From positions 66,746,714-66,810,713 of the forward strand of contig CP154954.1 of the NCBI GenBank assembly GCA_039621445.1: a stretch of DNA of 64,000 bases. The letters run 5' to 3'. This document shows positions 44,359 through 63,120 of this stretch, in pieces (the first letter of the stretch is position 1; each line of letters begins with the position of its first letter). Under the pieces are notes generated by a model, which worked only from the letters and a program-made list of their open reading frames with translations, made no database searches and was not told the DNA's origin. Source of the DNA: Euglena gracilis. Its lineage: Eukaryota; Euglenida; Euglenophyceae; Euglenales. The position numbers and the translations under genes are program-made.

Positions 44359-44890
44359 TGTATGTATGTATGTATGTATGTATGTATGTATGTATGTATG
44401 TATGTATGTATGTATGTATGTATGTATGTATGTATGTATGTATGTATGTATGTGTGTATGTATGTATGTATGTATATGTATGTATGTATGTATGTCTGTA
44501 TGTATGTATGTATGTATGTATGTATGTATGTATGTATGTATGTATGTATGTATGTATGTATGTACGTACGTACGTACGTACGTATGTATGTATGTATGTA
44601 TGCATGCTTGCATGTATGTATGCATGTACGTACGTATGTATGTATGTCTGTATGTATGTATGTATGTTTGTATGTATGTATGTATGTATGTATGTATGTA
44701 TTCATGTGTATGTATGTATGCATGTCTGTATGTATGTATGTCTGTATGTATGTATGTATGTATGTATGTATGTATGTATGTATGTATGTATGTATGTATG
44801 TCTGTATGTATGTATGTATGTATGTATGTATGTCTGTCTGTATGTATGTATGTATGTATGTATGTATGTATGTATGTATGTATGTATGTA

Positions 44891-44958
<68 letters not shown>

Positions 44959-45832
44959 TGGGTTGGTGGGTGGGTGTATGTATGTATGTATGTATGTATG
45001 TATGTATGTATGTATGTATGTATGTATGTATGTCTGTGTATGTATGTATGTCTGTATGTATGTATGTCTGTATGTATGTCTGTATGTATGTATGTATGTA
45101 TGTGTCTGTATGTCGTATGTATGTATGTATGTATGTATGTATGTCTGTATGTATGTATGTATGTGTCTGTATGTATGTCTGTCGGTATGTATGTCTGTAT
45201 GTTCTGTCTGTCTGTATGTATGTATGTCTGTATGTATGTCTGTATGTTCTATGTATGTATGTATGTCTGTATGTCTGTATGTATGTGTCTGTCGTATGTC
45301 TGTATGTCTTTCTGTATGTATGTATGTCTGTCTGTCTGTCTGTATGTCGTATCTGTCTGTCTGTCTGTCTGTATGTATGTATGTATGTCTGTATGTATGT
45401 ATGTCTTATCTGTATGTAGTCTGTATGTATGTCTGTCTGTATGTGTCTGTATGTATGTATGTATGTATGTATGTATGTATGTGTCTGTATGTTTCTGTAT
45501 CTGTATGTATGTATGTATGTCTGTATGTATGTTGTCTGTATTCTGTATATATGGATGTCTATATGTATCTGTGTATGTGTGGATGTATGTCTGTATGTAT
45601 GTATGTATGTATGTATGTATGTATGTATTGTATGTATGTATGTTCTGTATGTCTGTCTGTATGTATGTCTGTATGTATGTATGTATGTCTGTCTGTATGT
45701 ATGTATGTTCTGTATGTCTGTAGGTATGTCTGTATGTATGTATCTGTATGTCTGTATGTATGTATGTTCTGTCTGTATGTATGTAGTTATTTATGTTTTT
45801 TGTCTTTCTGTCTGTCTGTCTGGCTGGCTGGC

Positions 45833-45919
<87 letters not shown>

Positions 45920-45922
45920 ATG
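44325..45922. repeat. Tetranucleotide megasatellite, right part
   Basis: TATG with TACG, (TGCG)n at 44891-44960, then TATG/TCTG mixtures and a terminal (TCTG)n. Confidence 0.97.
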
Positions 45923-45970
45923 TGGCAGCTATTGTATAAACGGCCCCCCAGGGGGGTGTATGACCAATCC
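45923..45970. mobile_element. TGGCAGC-type end at the array border
   Basis: TGGCAGCTATTGTATAAACG followed by a C-run/G-run hairpin directly after the (TCTG)n array. Only this end is recognisable. Confidence 0.45.
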
Positions 45971-46092
45971 AGGGTGTCAAATTTCAGGGTTACCATGACC
46001 AGGGGAGGGGGGGTCAACATGCCTGAGAGTTGCTGCAAAAACAGGTGCTGAGGTGCTTGGTGAGCGAAGGTGCACCAAATGACAAACGTCAC

Positions 46093-53179
<7,087 letters not shown>

Positions 53180-53489
53180 CGTGTTGACCGCCAAAACAAG
53201 GGTCCACAATAACTACGACAACATTGTAAATCGAATTAATTAAGAATCTCTTGTAGAGATTAAAATGGTGAGGAGTCTGGTGGCTGGTTTCTTTAAATGG
53301 TTTTTCAAAATGGCTGCAAATAGCATACCCATGAAACGGATGAGATCGGACTGAAACTGGATGGATTGTGTCTTGAGGGGTTTTGGGGGTGTTTTGGGGG
53401 GGTTTTGGGGTGTTTTTTGCAGGGTACTAAACAAGGGAGGGTGGAGGTCCGGAGCACACCATTGCTCACTGGACTTGGGGAGGTCACTT

Positions 53490-53690
53490 TCCACTTTCAA
53501 AAAAAACCAGTCAGTCACTATTCAAAAACCAGTCACCACTTCCTATATGGGGGTAGCCAGGGCTACTTTCCGCCATTCCTACCCACCCCCTGGGGGGGGG
53601 GGTCTGGAGCCAAAAACCGGTCAATCATCCCGAAAAACCTTGGGCCTAGATTTTTGGGGGTGATTGACTGGTTTTTGACTGATTGGGGAT
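53490..53690. repeat. Inverted AAAACCAGTCAATCA motif pair
   Basis: AAAACCAGTCAGTCACTATTC at about 53503 and GTGATTGACTGGTTTTTGAC at about 53660; the same word occurs at 52549. The pair encloses C/G-run sequence. Confidence 0.6.
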
Positions 53691-53711
53691 TTGAGGCAAC
53701 TGAAATTATAC

Positions 53712-53802
53712 CTTAAGATGTGTCCATCCCCCCCACACAAGTGGTGACTGCCTAGAATCTAGGCAGCACCCCTTTCGGGGTGGGGTCGGACACACCTTAA
53801 GC
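53712..53802. mobile_element. 91-bp foldback
   Basis: CCTTAAGATGTGTCC and the inverted GGACACACCTTAAG flank a nested CTGCCTAGAATCTAGGCAG palindrome. Confidence 0.75.
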
Positions 53803-54210
53803 AATGATCCGGACCCCCACACCTGGGTTCCCGTCCAGAAAAAACCCCTGCACGATGAGCCCAAATTTTAACCCGGGTATAAAATCGCGTTTTTTTTTGC
53901 ATTTTTTCAAAAATAATCGGCCAAAATTAACAGATCACTCAAATTTTTTTCTTTCGGGGGTGTCAGACCCCCCGGCCAGGGTTCGATATAAGGACAGGTG
54001 GGCGGGGTGGTCCGGCCCCCACACCTGCGGGCCAGGCGGGGGGGGGGGGTTGGGGTGAGGCACCCCACTCAAGCAGTGGCGCAGTCCGGTTGACGGTTTT
54101 TCAGCCCAGCGCAAAGCGCCATGCCGAAAAATTTTGACCCCCCAAAACGACCAAAAGTGCCATTTTGGGCACTTTTTGCGCAAAAATTTGCCAAAAATGC
54201 AAAAAAAATT

Positions 54211-54225
54211 CGGCGCAAAGCGCCG
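54211..54225. repeat. CGGCGCAAAGCGCCG hairpin
   Basis: Variant of the GGCGC hairpin between AAAATT and GAGGAAAAA. Confidence 0.8.
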
Positions 54226-54528
54226 GAGGAAAAAATGACCCTTTTGGGGGGGGGTCCCGGGACCCCCCCAGGGTCGGTCCGGACCCCCCTGGCAGGTGGG
54301 GGGGGGGGGGGGGGGGGGGGGCAGCCCCCCACCAAAACCCCGTACGCCCTCCTTATATCAAACCCTGCCCCCGGCCCCAGGAAAGGTCACACCGGGGAAA
54401 TTGTGAGCCCGCCCCCATACAAAACCAGCGCTCACTTTGTACCATGGTGTGAGAGATGTCTGCTCTGAGGAAGAAATGGGGACTTGAAACCACTTTCCTG
54501 GGGGTGAGGGGAACACGCCGGTTGCAGC

Positions 54529-54695
54529 CTAATGCACGGTGGATGGTTGGCTGGCGGCCCAGTATTTTGTACCTGCCTCCTTTACGCTATTGTCCTTTGC
54601 AAAAATAACTGGGAAACATTTGAGGAATTCCTCGGAATCGGCCAGCAGCAACTGGGAACTCCATTCTTGCCTTTCCCTGTCCAAACACTGGGTGC
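54529..54695 (-). CDS. Exon, possibly terminal (unassigned)
   Basis: Acceptor GGAGTACAG at 54696. The frame reads CLDRERQEWSSQLLLADSEE, FLKCFPVIFAKDNSVKEA, and then either uses the good donor GTACAAAA at 54572 or runs on for 13 more codons to a TAG at 54529. Clearly protein-like, family not recognised. It lies between the COQ10-like exons and the next gene start. Confidence 0.6.
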
Positions 54696-55599
54696 CTGTA
54701 CTCCACCACACAGAGTCCCAAACCCAGCCTCCACCCCACACCCCCTGAGCCCTTCGCCTTGGTGCTGCTGATCGATGCGGTCCGGCGGTGGAGATGGGGG
54801 GGAAAGATGGGAGGGCGCATCGGCTTCGGCGGGCCTCTGAGGGAGAGAGGGAGGGAGACAACGAAGGTTGTGTTGGGGCGTCCCGGCACTAATGTCGGCA
54901 GCCATGATCCCAATCCATCAGCAGCCCTCCGGCTGCTTTTGGTTCCACCGAACCATGGTGGGTCCCCCCCCCAAGGGGGGCTGAGGTCACTCTGGGTCGA
55001 ACCGAAGACCTTTGTCTGAAAAAGGGTGAAAAGGTGTGGGCAGCATTGGTAATGAAATTGGCACCCCACTGTGGTTTGTGGAGGACTGGGCTGTGCTGGG
55101 TGGAGACAACAGGATACCTGTGAGGGGGCTTCAGTGGTGCAACAGCATAGGCAACAACTGCCCATGCACGAGGGGGGGAAAACGCTGCAAAGAGGGCAAT
55201 ATGCAAAGAGAGGCAGTCACTGGATAACGGCTGGCACCTCCTGTAAACCGCCCAAAATCCCCGGCAAGCTTCATAAGAAACATCCAAAACAACAGATTCC
55301 TTTCCGGCCCTTTGACTTTCAAGTTAGCGTTCGACGGGACTTGACCCTTCATTGATGACTGATCATTGATGAAATGGTTTGGCACAATTGCAAGTTGTGC
55401 AGATGGAAAGAAAGCATGAGGCGGCACCGTTGGGCTTCTGGTGCAAGCCAATCCCCCTCCAACCACCTGGCGGGAAGGCTCACCGGTGGGCGCCAAACGC
55501 TGCACCGGCGCGCCTTTCAGGTCATCAGCTGTGGCACGCTGTACGCTGGCCAACGGGGAGGGGCCTCTGTGTGACGGCGGCTGGCCGGTGCCGTGGGGT

Positions 55600-55690
55600 G
55601 GGGTGAGCGTCACCCGAAGATGGAGGACCAAGGGGTAGACTTCGCTGGGGCAGCTGCGGCCCCTGAACGAGGTTCCGTGGCGGGGATCAC
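55600..55690 (-). CDS. Candidate exon, frame uncertain
   Basis: Good splice sites (acceptor CTCTCCCCACAG, donor GTGACGCT). Two frames are open: one (phase 0, fitting the previous exon) gives VIPATEPRSGAAAAPAKSTP, the other gives HGTSFRGRSCPSEVYPLVLH. Confidence 0.4.
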
Positions 55691-55864
55691 CTGTGGGGAG
55701 AGCGGCGCGCCAGGACGGCCGATTGCGGAGTGAGTGGGAAGCCCTGCGGCTCAAAAAACAAATTCACGTCACAGGGGGCCAACCAAAGGGACAAATGAAG
55801 TGTAATTTTGGACATTTGTGTCCTGACAGCTTTGCCGGACTGTCCGGCAGGCGGCGGGGCACAC

Positions 55865-55939
55865 CAGCCGCTCGTGGGAGGGCGGCCCGTTGAGCGCCTC
55901 GCACCGCTTGATGAAGGACGTCTGCATGGCCTCTACCAC
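55865..55939 (-). CDS. COQ10-like exon (C-terminal helix)
   Basis: 75 bases, phase 0 to 0; VVEAMQTSFIKRCEALNGPP followed by SHERL. Confidence 0.65.
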
Positions 55940-57251
55940 CTGCAGAGTGGAGAGAAAGTGCAGGCGACCTCCATCTGTCTGAACTCGGTGGAGAACAAGG
56001 AGCCATGAGAGATCTTTAAGGAAAAATTCTCCTTCAGGGCCGAAGGCACCGAACCCTGCAAACTACCGCGCGGGGCAGGGTCTGACGACCCTTGCCAACG
56101 TCCAGGGTGGGGGTCCAAGACTGCCCAGGACTGCCCTGAAATGTTCCCACAATGGACGACGCCCAGGATCCCCTCCTGGGGTGCCATCACCACTGGGGTT
56201 CAGCACACGCTCCTTATATCGAACCCTGCCCCGGAACAGGGGGGGGGGGGCGAACATAGACCTTCGAAACATGCGAAATAAAAAATGCAAAAGAAAACGC
56301 AACAGAAAACGCATCAAGGCAAAAAAAAACCCGCAAGTTGTATGTAAATCCTTGCACGTGTTTTTAAAACATTTGGAGTGCACAGAATATTTTTCATTGT
56401 TGAAGGAATAAGAAATGTTATTATTTTTGGGGGAAAGAAAATGCTAATATTGATTTAATATTGAAATTGGTTAAAACTCCGCTGGGGTGCTTCAGCACTG
56501 GGGGAAAAAAACAGGAAACCCTTTTAGATGCAGCTAATATGTCCAATGATAAATTGCCTTCAAAAAGGGAAAACCCCCGCCCCAAAACATCCCCCATTGT
56601 GAATTTGGCCTCTCTCAAACAGGTTATAATTTCCAGGTTGTTTCTTTTGAACAGAATGTTTCCACTAAAACACAATTCTCTGAAAAAGCCTCAACTGAAA
56701 AAAGAAAAGACGAGAAGAAGGATATGCTTTTCTTGTGATTAAATAACTGAAATAATGATTTCCACGTTGTTTTTGAATTTGAAAGAAAAGGTTTGGGGAC
56801 AGGTCAGCAGGTACAAATGTCCAGAGGCAGGAGATAAGTTCCCAGACAATGCAGGACATTTCCCAGATAGTTCACAAGATAGTTTTGGGATGGGGGTGTT
56901 TGCCCAATCCTTATTGTTTGGATAAGCATGAGGCCTGTGAATGTGATGGAAAGATCTGCATTGCATGTTTCACTGCATGTGCATCACATGTGCTGCCATT
57001 GGATGTGTTTTCCTTTCAAACCCAGCATCCTCAGTTGTTCACCATTGAATGGCAGCGGAAATTACATGTACATGCATTCATTATTGTTGTTATTCATGTT
57101 ATTCATCTTGTTGCATTACATCGCATCACATGCAACAATTACATGTGCATTACGTTGCCGGAGGTAAGAAACCTGTTTGAAAACGGTCCGGGTGAGGGCC
57201 TCGTGGGCGGCGTTGGAGAAAGAGAACTCCAATGCAAAGTCCAACCGGCTA
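55865..57251 (-). CDS. COQ10: COQ10-like coenzyme Q-binding protein, C-terminal part
   Basis: Two exons joined in phase 0: 57173-57251 (acceptor CTCCTGACAG, donor GTTTCTTA) and 55865-55939 (acceptor CCACTCTGCAG, donor GTGTGCCC). Together they read SRLDFALEFSFSNAAHEALT, RTVFKQVVEAMQTSFIKRCE, ALNG. This matches the last strand and C-terminal helix of COQ10, a START/polyketide-cyclase-like mitochondrial protein that binds ubiquinone and supports respiration: 'vDFalEFeF' followed by 'v-f-.v...mv.aF..Ra..l'. The N-terminal exons (conserved 'Y--FlPWc' region) were not found and may lie above 57.3 kb. Downstream the frame could run on to a TGA at 55769. Confidence 0.65.
56200..57110. other. AT-rich intronic sequence
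   Basis: No gene seen. Contains the dispersed word CTCCTTATATCGAACCCTGC at 56210 (also near 54350 and, inverted, near 53970). Confidence 0.5.
57173..57251 (-). CDS. COQ10-like exon (last beta strand)
   Basis: 79 bases, one leading base; SRLDFALEFSFSNAAHEALT then RTVFKQ. Confidence 0.7.
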
Positions 57252-57559
57252 CTGTCAGGAGTACCGGCCACAGGCGGCGGTAACCACAAAAGGTAAAAAT
57301 TGCTCAACACCAACTGTGTGCAGGAGAGGAGTTGGCATCCACTCTCCCCCCCCCACTTTTAGTGGTTCAACTTTTTGGGCTGCAGAGTTTTTTTGGCAGG
57401 GGAACCCGGGGGAAAAAAATGTGTCCAAAAAGAATGTCGTCAGCAAAAATAAAAGCAATCCCTCAACGTCCATGCCGCAAAAACACCTGCAGACTTTGAC
57501 ACACCTTGACCCATTCATATATGCTGAGTGTAACTGGAGTTACCAGAATAAACTCCACC

Positions 57560-58200
57560 CCTAATAAAGTGCGCAGTGCCCTAATTATGCGCAGTGCCCT
57601 AATAAGTGCGCACCACCCAAGGGTCCGAAACTACCTCCCTGAAAAGTGAACATCCCCAAAGGAGAAATCACTGTCACATCTCAGGTCGGAAAATACACGC
57701 AATTCTCAGAACTGTCCTTCTCAGACCAAATACTTCTATCGCCCAAGTAGAAATTTGACACATAATCACTCGACTCGTTGCATGTCATCACAAGAAGGGG
57801 GAAAAACTGGAAAAGAGTGGTGGAAATTTAAGCATTTGCTTTGTCCAAATAAATACTACCTTGGGCTACTACGTCCTTAAAATGTGCGCACCAGTGCACT
57901 TTTTGGGGTTTTAAATGCTATGGTCAACCGACAAGGTTTCAGCGTCATAACATCCCTCATCCAAAAAAAAATAAGATAAAATCATTATAAGATGAATCAT
58001 ATATAAGATATAAGATATAAGATAAAATCATTTGTTATTTTCTTCCTTCTTTGATTCTTATTGAAAAAATCACACTAAATCGCGGAACACTGGAACACAA
58101 TTTTTGGTGAGACGATTCCTGATGTATGACCAAAAATGCATGTAGAGATGCATGATTCAGCATAATTTGGTGTAATTGTATTGGAAAGAAAAAACTATTT
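57560..58200. other. No gene recognised
   Basis: AT-rich. Contains repeated AGTGCGCA words at 57570-57610 and a (GATATAA)n-like tract at 58000-58030. Confidence 0.5.
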
Positions 58201-58346
58201 GCCAAAGTTTCGATGTGTGATTTTACGTGCCACATTTTCCGAGAAAACCCCAGCCTCTTCACAGAAAGCCATTCACGTGGACAGCGCCGCCTGCTCCTCT
58301 GTGGGCGCAAAATGCCACTTGCAGAGCAGTGCGGACAACGTCTGAC

Positions 58347-58408
58347 CTTTGCTGATCTCATGCAGCTCAGCCTGGCGTGGCAGATGCACGTTGAAGTAAC
58401 GCGTCCAC
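58347..58408 (-). CDS. Small exon (unassigned)
   Basis: 62 bases, phase 1 to 1, acceptor after a T-run (TTCAAAAG), donor GTCAGACG. Encodes WTRYFNVHLPRQAELHEISK. If the donor is not used the frame continues GQTLSALLCKWHFAPTEEQA to a stop at about 58277. It may be an upstream exon of the COQ10-like gene, but its phase does not fit directly. Confidence 0.5.
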
Positions 58409-58442
58409 CTTTTGAACCACAGTGCAAAAAAAAAAAACAGAA

Positions 58443-58450
58443 CCCTGGAT
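58443..58450. other. Target-site duplication, left
   Basis: CCCTGGAT, identical to 58928-58935. Confidence 0.9.
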
Positions 58451-58927
58451 CAGGGAATTTCTTAAGGACCCCCCCGGGGGGGTCCAGCCTCCGGCTGGCA
58501 AAAAGGCTGCTGGCTGGATTTGAGCTGCTGGCTGGACCCCCCCCCCCGGGGGGTGGGGGGAGGGGGGGGGTCCGGGGCTGGAGCGGGCTGGGCTGGGCTG
58601 GGTCGAGGAAAAACAAAATTTTCTAACACATTTTGGCCATTTTCGACATTTTGATGGGTGGAGCTAGATCAAGGCTGGGGGGCTGTGATGGAGGGGCTGT
58701 GGTGAGGGGGAAAAATGCAGGGATAAGTGAGCTGGGCAGCCCAGTTGGCTGGCCGGCCTGCGGCCGGCTGGCCCGGCCTCCGGCCGGGCTGGACCCGACT
58801 TTATTTCACTCGACCCCGGGGGGGGGGCTCCCAGCCCGAATTTGGGCTGCTGGCTGGATTTGAGCTGCTGGCTGGCTGGACCCCCCCCCCGGGGGGTAGG
58901 GTACCCTCCGGCTTAAGAAATTCCCTG
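58451..58927. mobile_element. 477-bp TIR element with 8-bp target duplication
   Basis: Perfect 16-bp TIRs CAGGGAATTTCTTAAG (58451-58466) and complement (58912-58927), with CCCTGGAT immediately outside on both sides (58443-58450 and 58928-58935). Inside are C-run/G-run palindromes next to each TIR and repeated GGCTGCTGGCTGGA words. Same architecture as 10155-10569. It lies about 40 bases from the splice acceptor of the exon at 58408. Confidence 0.93.
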
Positions 58928-58935
58928 CCCTGGAT
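58928..58935. other. Target-site duplication, right
   Basis: CCCTGGAT, identical to 58443-58450. Confidence 0.9.
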
Positions 58936-59119
58936 GGGCATTGGTACCGGATTTGTCGTGAATTACATTCACATGCTTGCCGATTTTCCTGCAGTCAATG
59001 ACCATGGGGGGGGTCACACTTGTCTGAAGACAAATACAGAGGGTGTAACACTACACACACTATATTTTCCACATGTACAGAATAAATGCAGACATGGGGA
59101 GGGACTATCTTAGGCGGCG

Positions 59120-60800
59120 CATCTCGCACTTAAGCTATTCTTTGACGATGTGCGCAAATGCGCACGTCGACATTTTTTTTTACGAAAAATGACAAGATAT
59201 GACCCCAAAGACCTAAAATGCAGGATGTGATGTGGTGCCACGGAATGCGGAGATTGAAGCAGGGACTTTGTGAAATAGGGTGCTCAAGAGCAGGTATCAC
59301 CACAACATATATAATATACACAAGCGTGTGCTTAGAACCCTGCAATGGCCGTCTCATTAACTTGGGATATTGAAGGAAGGATGTGGTGAGGGACTTTGGC
59401 AAATACATTGCCTAAGAGGCTGCATCACCCAGCATATAATATACACAAGCGACAACCTGCCTGCAATGGCCGTAACTTGGATTGAATGAACGAGGTGAGG
59501 GGGCCTGCTGGTGGGCTGTGCGGGAAATCATACCCTGAAAAACTGTGGGGCCACGGTGGGGTGGGGAGGCAAACAAATTTGGTGCAATGTGACACCCAAC
59601 CGTGCCAGCTGCAAGAGCAGGTGCTAGCAGTGGGGGTGAGCATTGTGTGCACAGGTTTTGTTTATTTTGAAAAAAAGTTTCTGGTGGCACCTCTGCGCCA
59701 CCAACCTCTGTGCCTGACGCACGTCAAACCCATAGAGGATGACCATCCAGCACGTTTTAAGATCAAATTTAGAAAAAGCCTTTCACCCCAGTAGTTTTAG
59801 CCCGAAAAAAAGAAGCAAAAAGGACGCACAAAGCTGACTTTAATTGAATTTCTTGACAAAACACGGACACTGAAAAAACCACACAAACAACCCCCTCCCA
59901 AAAACAGCTCAAAAACAATGAGCTCATGACAAATCGGAAGAAAAAGCAAATGTGCCATCTAGAAAGAGCTGTATGGAGGATGTGAAATTTTATGGAGGGA
60001 AATTTCATCCTGAGAGAGAAGCCCCAGCATAATATACACAACTTTGAACCCTGCAATGGCCGTCTGATTAACTTGGGATATTGAATGAACGATTTGGTGA
60101 GGGGTGCCCAAGCTTGAAACAATACCCTGAAAATTGGNNNNNNNNNNNNNNNNNNNNNNNNNNNNNNNAAAAAAAAAAAAGACGGTGTGTGCAAATGTGC
60201 ACACCAACCGTTTGTGCAACTGTGAAAAAGACTATGCTATATGTGCCAGCTGCAATTGATGTGCTCGTAAATTTGTACCAGTGGTTGGTTTTGTGCAAAT
60301 GCGAAAACAGAGTTTCTGGTCGGTTTGCGCATCTGCGCACACCAACCTCTCTTGTGCAACTGAACGCACGTACCATTTAGAGGATTTCTTAGCCCCTGAA
60401 ACATCAAAATAAACAGCATTTTCCAGGTTTTATCGTGCGTAACTGAGTTTAGAAATGCCTTTCACCCCAGTATTTTAGCCCGAAAAAGAAGCACAATTCA
60501 TTGGTTGAAAATGGACGCATCAGCTGACTTGAAAATCCCTGTGTTCCCAAGGCCATTTAATGCAACACTGACACGCTTCTTTTCAACCTTCTCGGACACA
60601 GCTGAAAACACCACCACTTTGAGCACAACACCTCCACAATCTCACCCCTTGTAACGCTGGTGCTCAAATCGGCTTTGGTCGGTTTGCGAAAATGCGCAAA
60701 TCGACCAAGAAAAGCTTAAGTGTGAGATGTGCCATCTAAGGCTGTATGGAGGAGGGCATGAAATTTATTTTGAGCCGAAATTTCAACCTCAATATGGAAG
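59120..60800. repeat. Local repeat cluster around a sequence gap
   Basis: Three copies of a module TATAATATACACAA, CCCTGCAATGGCCGT and TTGGGATATTGAATGAAC (about 59303, 59433, 60025). Two copies of TTTCACCCCAGTATTTTAGC with the following AAGAAGCA (59781, 60463). Several TGCGCAAATGCGCA-type palindromes (59147, 60178, 60325, 60685). The N gap at 60138-60168 falls inside. No gene recognised. Confidence 0.7.
60138..60168. other. Assembly gap (N)
   Basis: 31 ambiguous bases followed by an A-run. Confidence 0.99.
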
Positions 60801-60846
60801 AAGAAAGCCCACCCGGCCAACCCCCCCTGTGGTTAAGGAGGGGGTC

Positions 60847-62373
60847 GCTGAGCTCTTAACCCTTGAGTAAGAGCGAAGCTTACCACCGAGGAAAAGGGGG
60901 GGTTGACCCCCTCCCCTCCCCCGCCCTCCCCCCCCCTCTGGGTAGACCGTGAAAACAGCGGATTATCACCATGACCCGGCTCCGTTCCCAAAACTATTTT
61001 TCAGTCGCGAGCAACTGGATTTCTAGTTTCTGGATCACTCCCCGCCAGGCCCGAGTTATTCAGCCGCGAAGGGGTCCCCACCCTTCTTCCAACTCTGCCA
61101 TTCCGCCGAGGTCCAAAAATCGGTCAAAAATCGATTTTTTGAAAACATCTCAAGAAAACATACATTATTTCCGGAAATGTCGGTCTGACGAAATTGTACC
61201 CCTGGAGGCCCTCTATCGTCCCCCGTTCGCCGTTTTGGCCGCCGTCTGGCCCATGTTCTGGCACGCTTTTGTGGCCCAAAACGGCCATTTTGAGGATTTT
61301 TGGGCTGTTTTTGGCCAAAAAAAAAATCAGGGTTTTCAAAATATCTCGACAATGAAGCAAAATCAAAGGAAAAGTCCGGAGAGCAAAAATGAGCCCTTGG
61401 AACGCCCTATCCAACCATGGCTTACTTTCCCCCCAGCTCTTTGTGTAGCCCAAGTTACGGCCATTTTTCGGCCAATTTTGGCTCATTTCAGGGGCATTTT
61501 GGGCTGCTTTCGGGGTTAAAAAACGATGTTTCCAAAATATCTCGGAAATGAAGCAAAATTAAAGGAAATGTCCGAGGACCTAAATTGAAGCCCTTACAAT
61601 GCCCTATCTAACAGTATTTTGATTTCCCTGCAACTCCCTGCCTAGCCCGAAATATGGTCAATTTACGGCCCAAAAAAGCACGGCAGGCTTATGACTTGGC
61701 CGTTTTGGGTCTGTGTTGGGTCAAAAAATCGATGTTCCTAAAATTGCTCAAAAACATTGGGGAATCAAAGGAAATGTCCCGAGACCTAAATTGAAGTCCT
61801 TAAAATGCCCAATCTGACAGTGTTTTGATTTCTCCGCAACTCCCCACCCAGCCCGAGTTACGGCCATTTTTTGGTCAAAACGGCGAAAAAAAAAAACGAA
61901 AAAAAATTGTCCGGAACGATGCTTTTTTGCCTCCCAGACACCGGAAACCTGTTTTTGGAGCCGGCACCTACCCGTTTTGGCCCCTCCCATGCGAACAACA
62001 AAGGAGAACGCCGTGTTTGTTGGCCCGTTTTGGAAACCCATGGGGTTTGGGTCAAAAACGGGTCAAGAAAGTCGAAAAAAAAATCAAAACCATTTTTTGC
62101 CCAAAAGAATGATTTTTTTGGGCTCGAACACCCAGAAAAACGGTTTTTTGAGCTACAAATGAGCGCTTTCCGACCCCCCCCGTCGCCCTGTTTTGGTCCC
62201 GAAACCCATAAATTTTGGGTCATTTTGGGGTCAAAAACTCGAAAAAAAATTAATTATTTTTGCCCGAAACGATGCTTTTTTCGCCTCCCGAACCCGGAAA
62301 ACAGTTTTTCGGTCGAAAATGAGTGTTTTTTTGACCCCCCCCGCCCCGTTTTTGGACAAGTAAAGAGCTCAGC
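60847..62373. mobile_element. TIR element with internal tandem repeats, copy 2 (inverted)
   Basis: Perfect 11-bp ends GCTGAGCTCTT (60847-60857) and AAGAGCTCAGC (62363-62373). The inside is the reverse of the element at 18121-19399: AAGCTTACCACCG, CCCGCCAGGCCCGAGTTATTC, repeated CTAGCCCGAAATATGG-type units, then GACCCAAA / GTCGAAAAAAA units. About 250 bases longer than copy 1. Confidence 0.88.
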
Positions 62374-62399
62374 ACCACACAAAACCTGGTAAACTCCCC

Positions 62400-63120
62400 T
62401 TAATAAAGCCATGACACCCTCCTTCTGAAAGAAAAGAAAAATCGAAATCATTTTTCTCCAAAACGGCGGCCATTTTTCTTTAACTTCCGGGGTTTTTCAG
62501 GTCTGACTTTGTCCAAATTTTGCCGGAATTCAGCCTGATGATTTTTTTCTTCTTCCTCCCACGGTGTTATTTTTCCGATAAATTCCTTTCTACGCATTCC
62601 TTGTTCGTTTACGCTCCCCTCCCATTATTTTTGTGGACATAATTTGGCAGACAATTTGGGGATTATGAATTAAAAATGCATTGCAATGCAATGCAAGCAT
62701 CAATTCTTTTCATTCGGTGGTTATGTAAATGAACTTTGCTTTTGAATTGAATTCATTGATTGAATGAATGATTTTTTGTCTTGATTGTTTAAGCCATGGA
62801 AGCCTGCTTTTTATGTGGGGTTTTTATTTTTTTTTCACCAGAAATGTGTGTATTATTTGTATTCACACGTTTTAATTTTCCAGCAGTTTTTCGATGAGTT
62901 TGGGGCATTGAGGAAACAACCAATGGAAATTGTTTTGTGAAAAAATTGTTTGGAATAGGAATGTTTGTGTTTTTTTGAATGAGAAAAAGTCGATTCTGTT
63001 TGGTGGAATTTCATTTATGCTTGAAAGTCCAGTGGAAACATGATCCCAGGGCACCATTTGCAATAATTTGGTACCTAACTTATAACATGATATCTCATAC
63101 ATTACATTATCATCAGGGCG
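62400..63120. other. AT-rich sequence, no gene recognised
   Basis: T-runs and short ATTGAATG repeats (62690-62780). Nothing coding seen. Confidence 0.5.

Noticed and set aside
54587-55165. 192-residue minus ORF (Cys/Pro-rich)
   Set aside because: An overlapping frame gives a much more protein-like exon with good splice sites (54573-54695).
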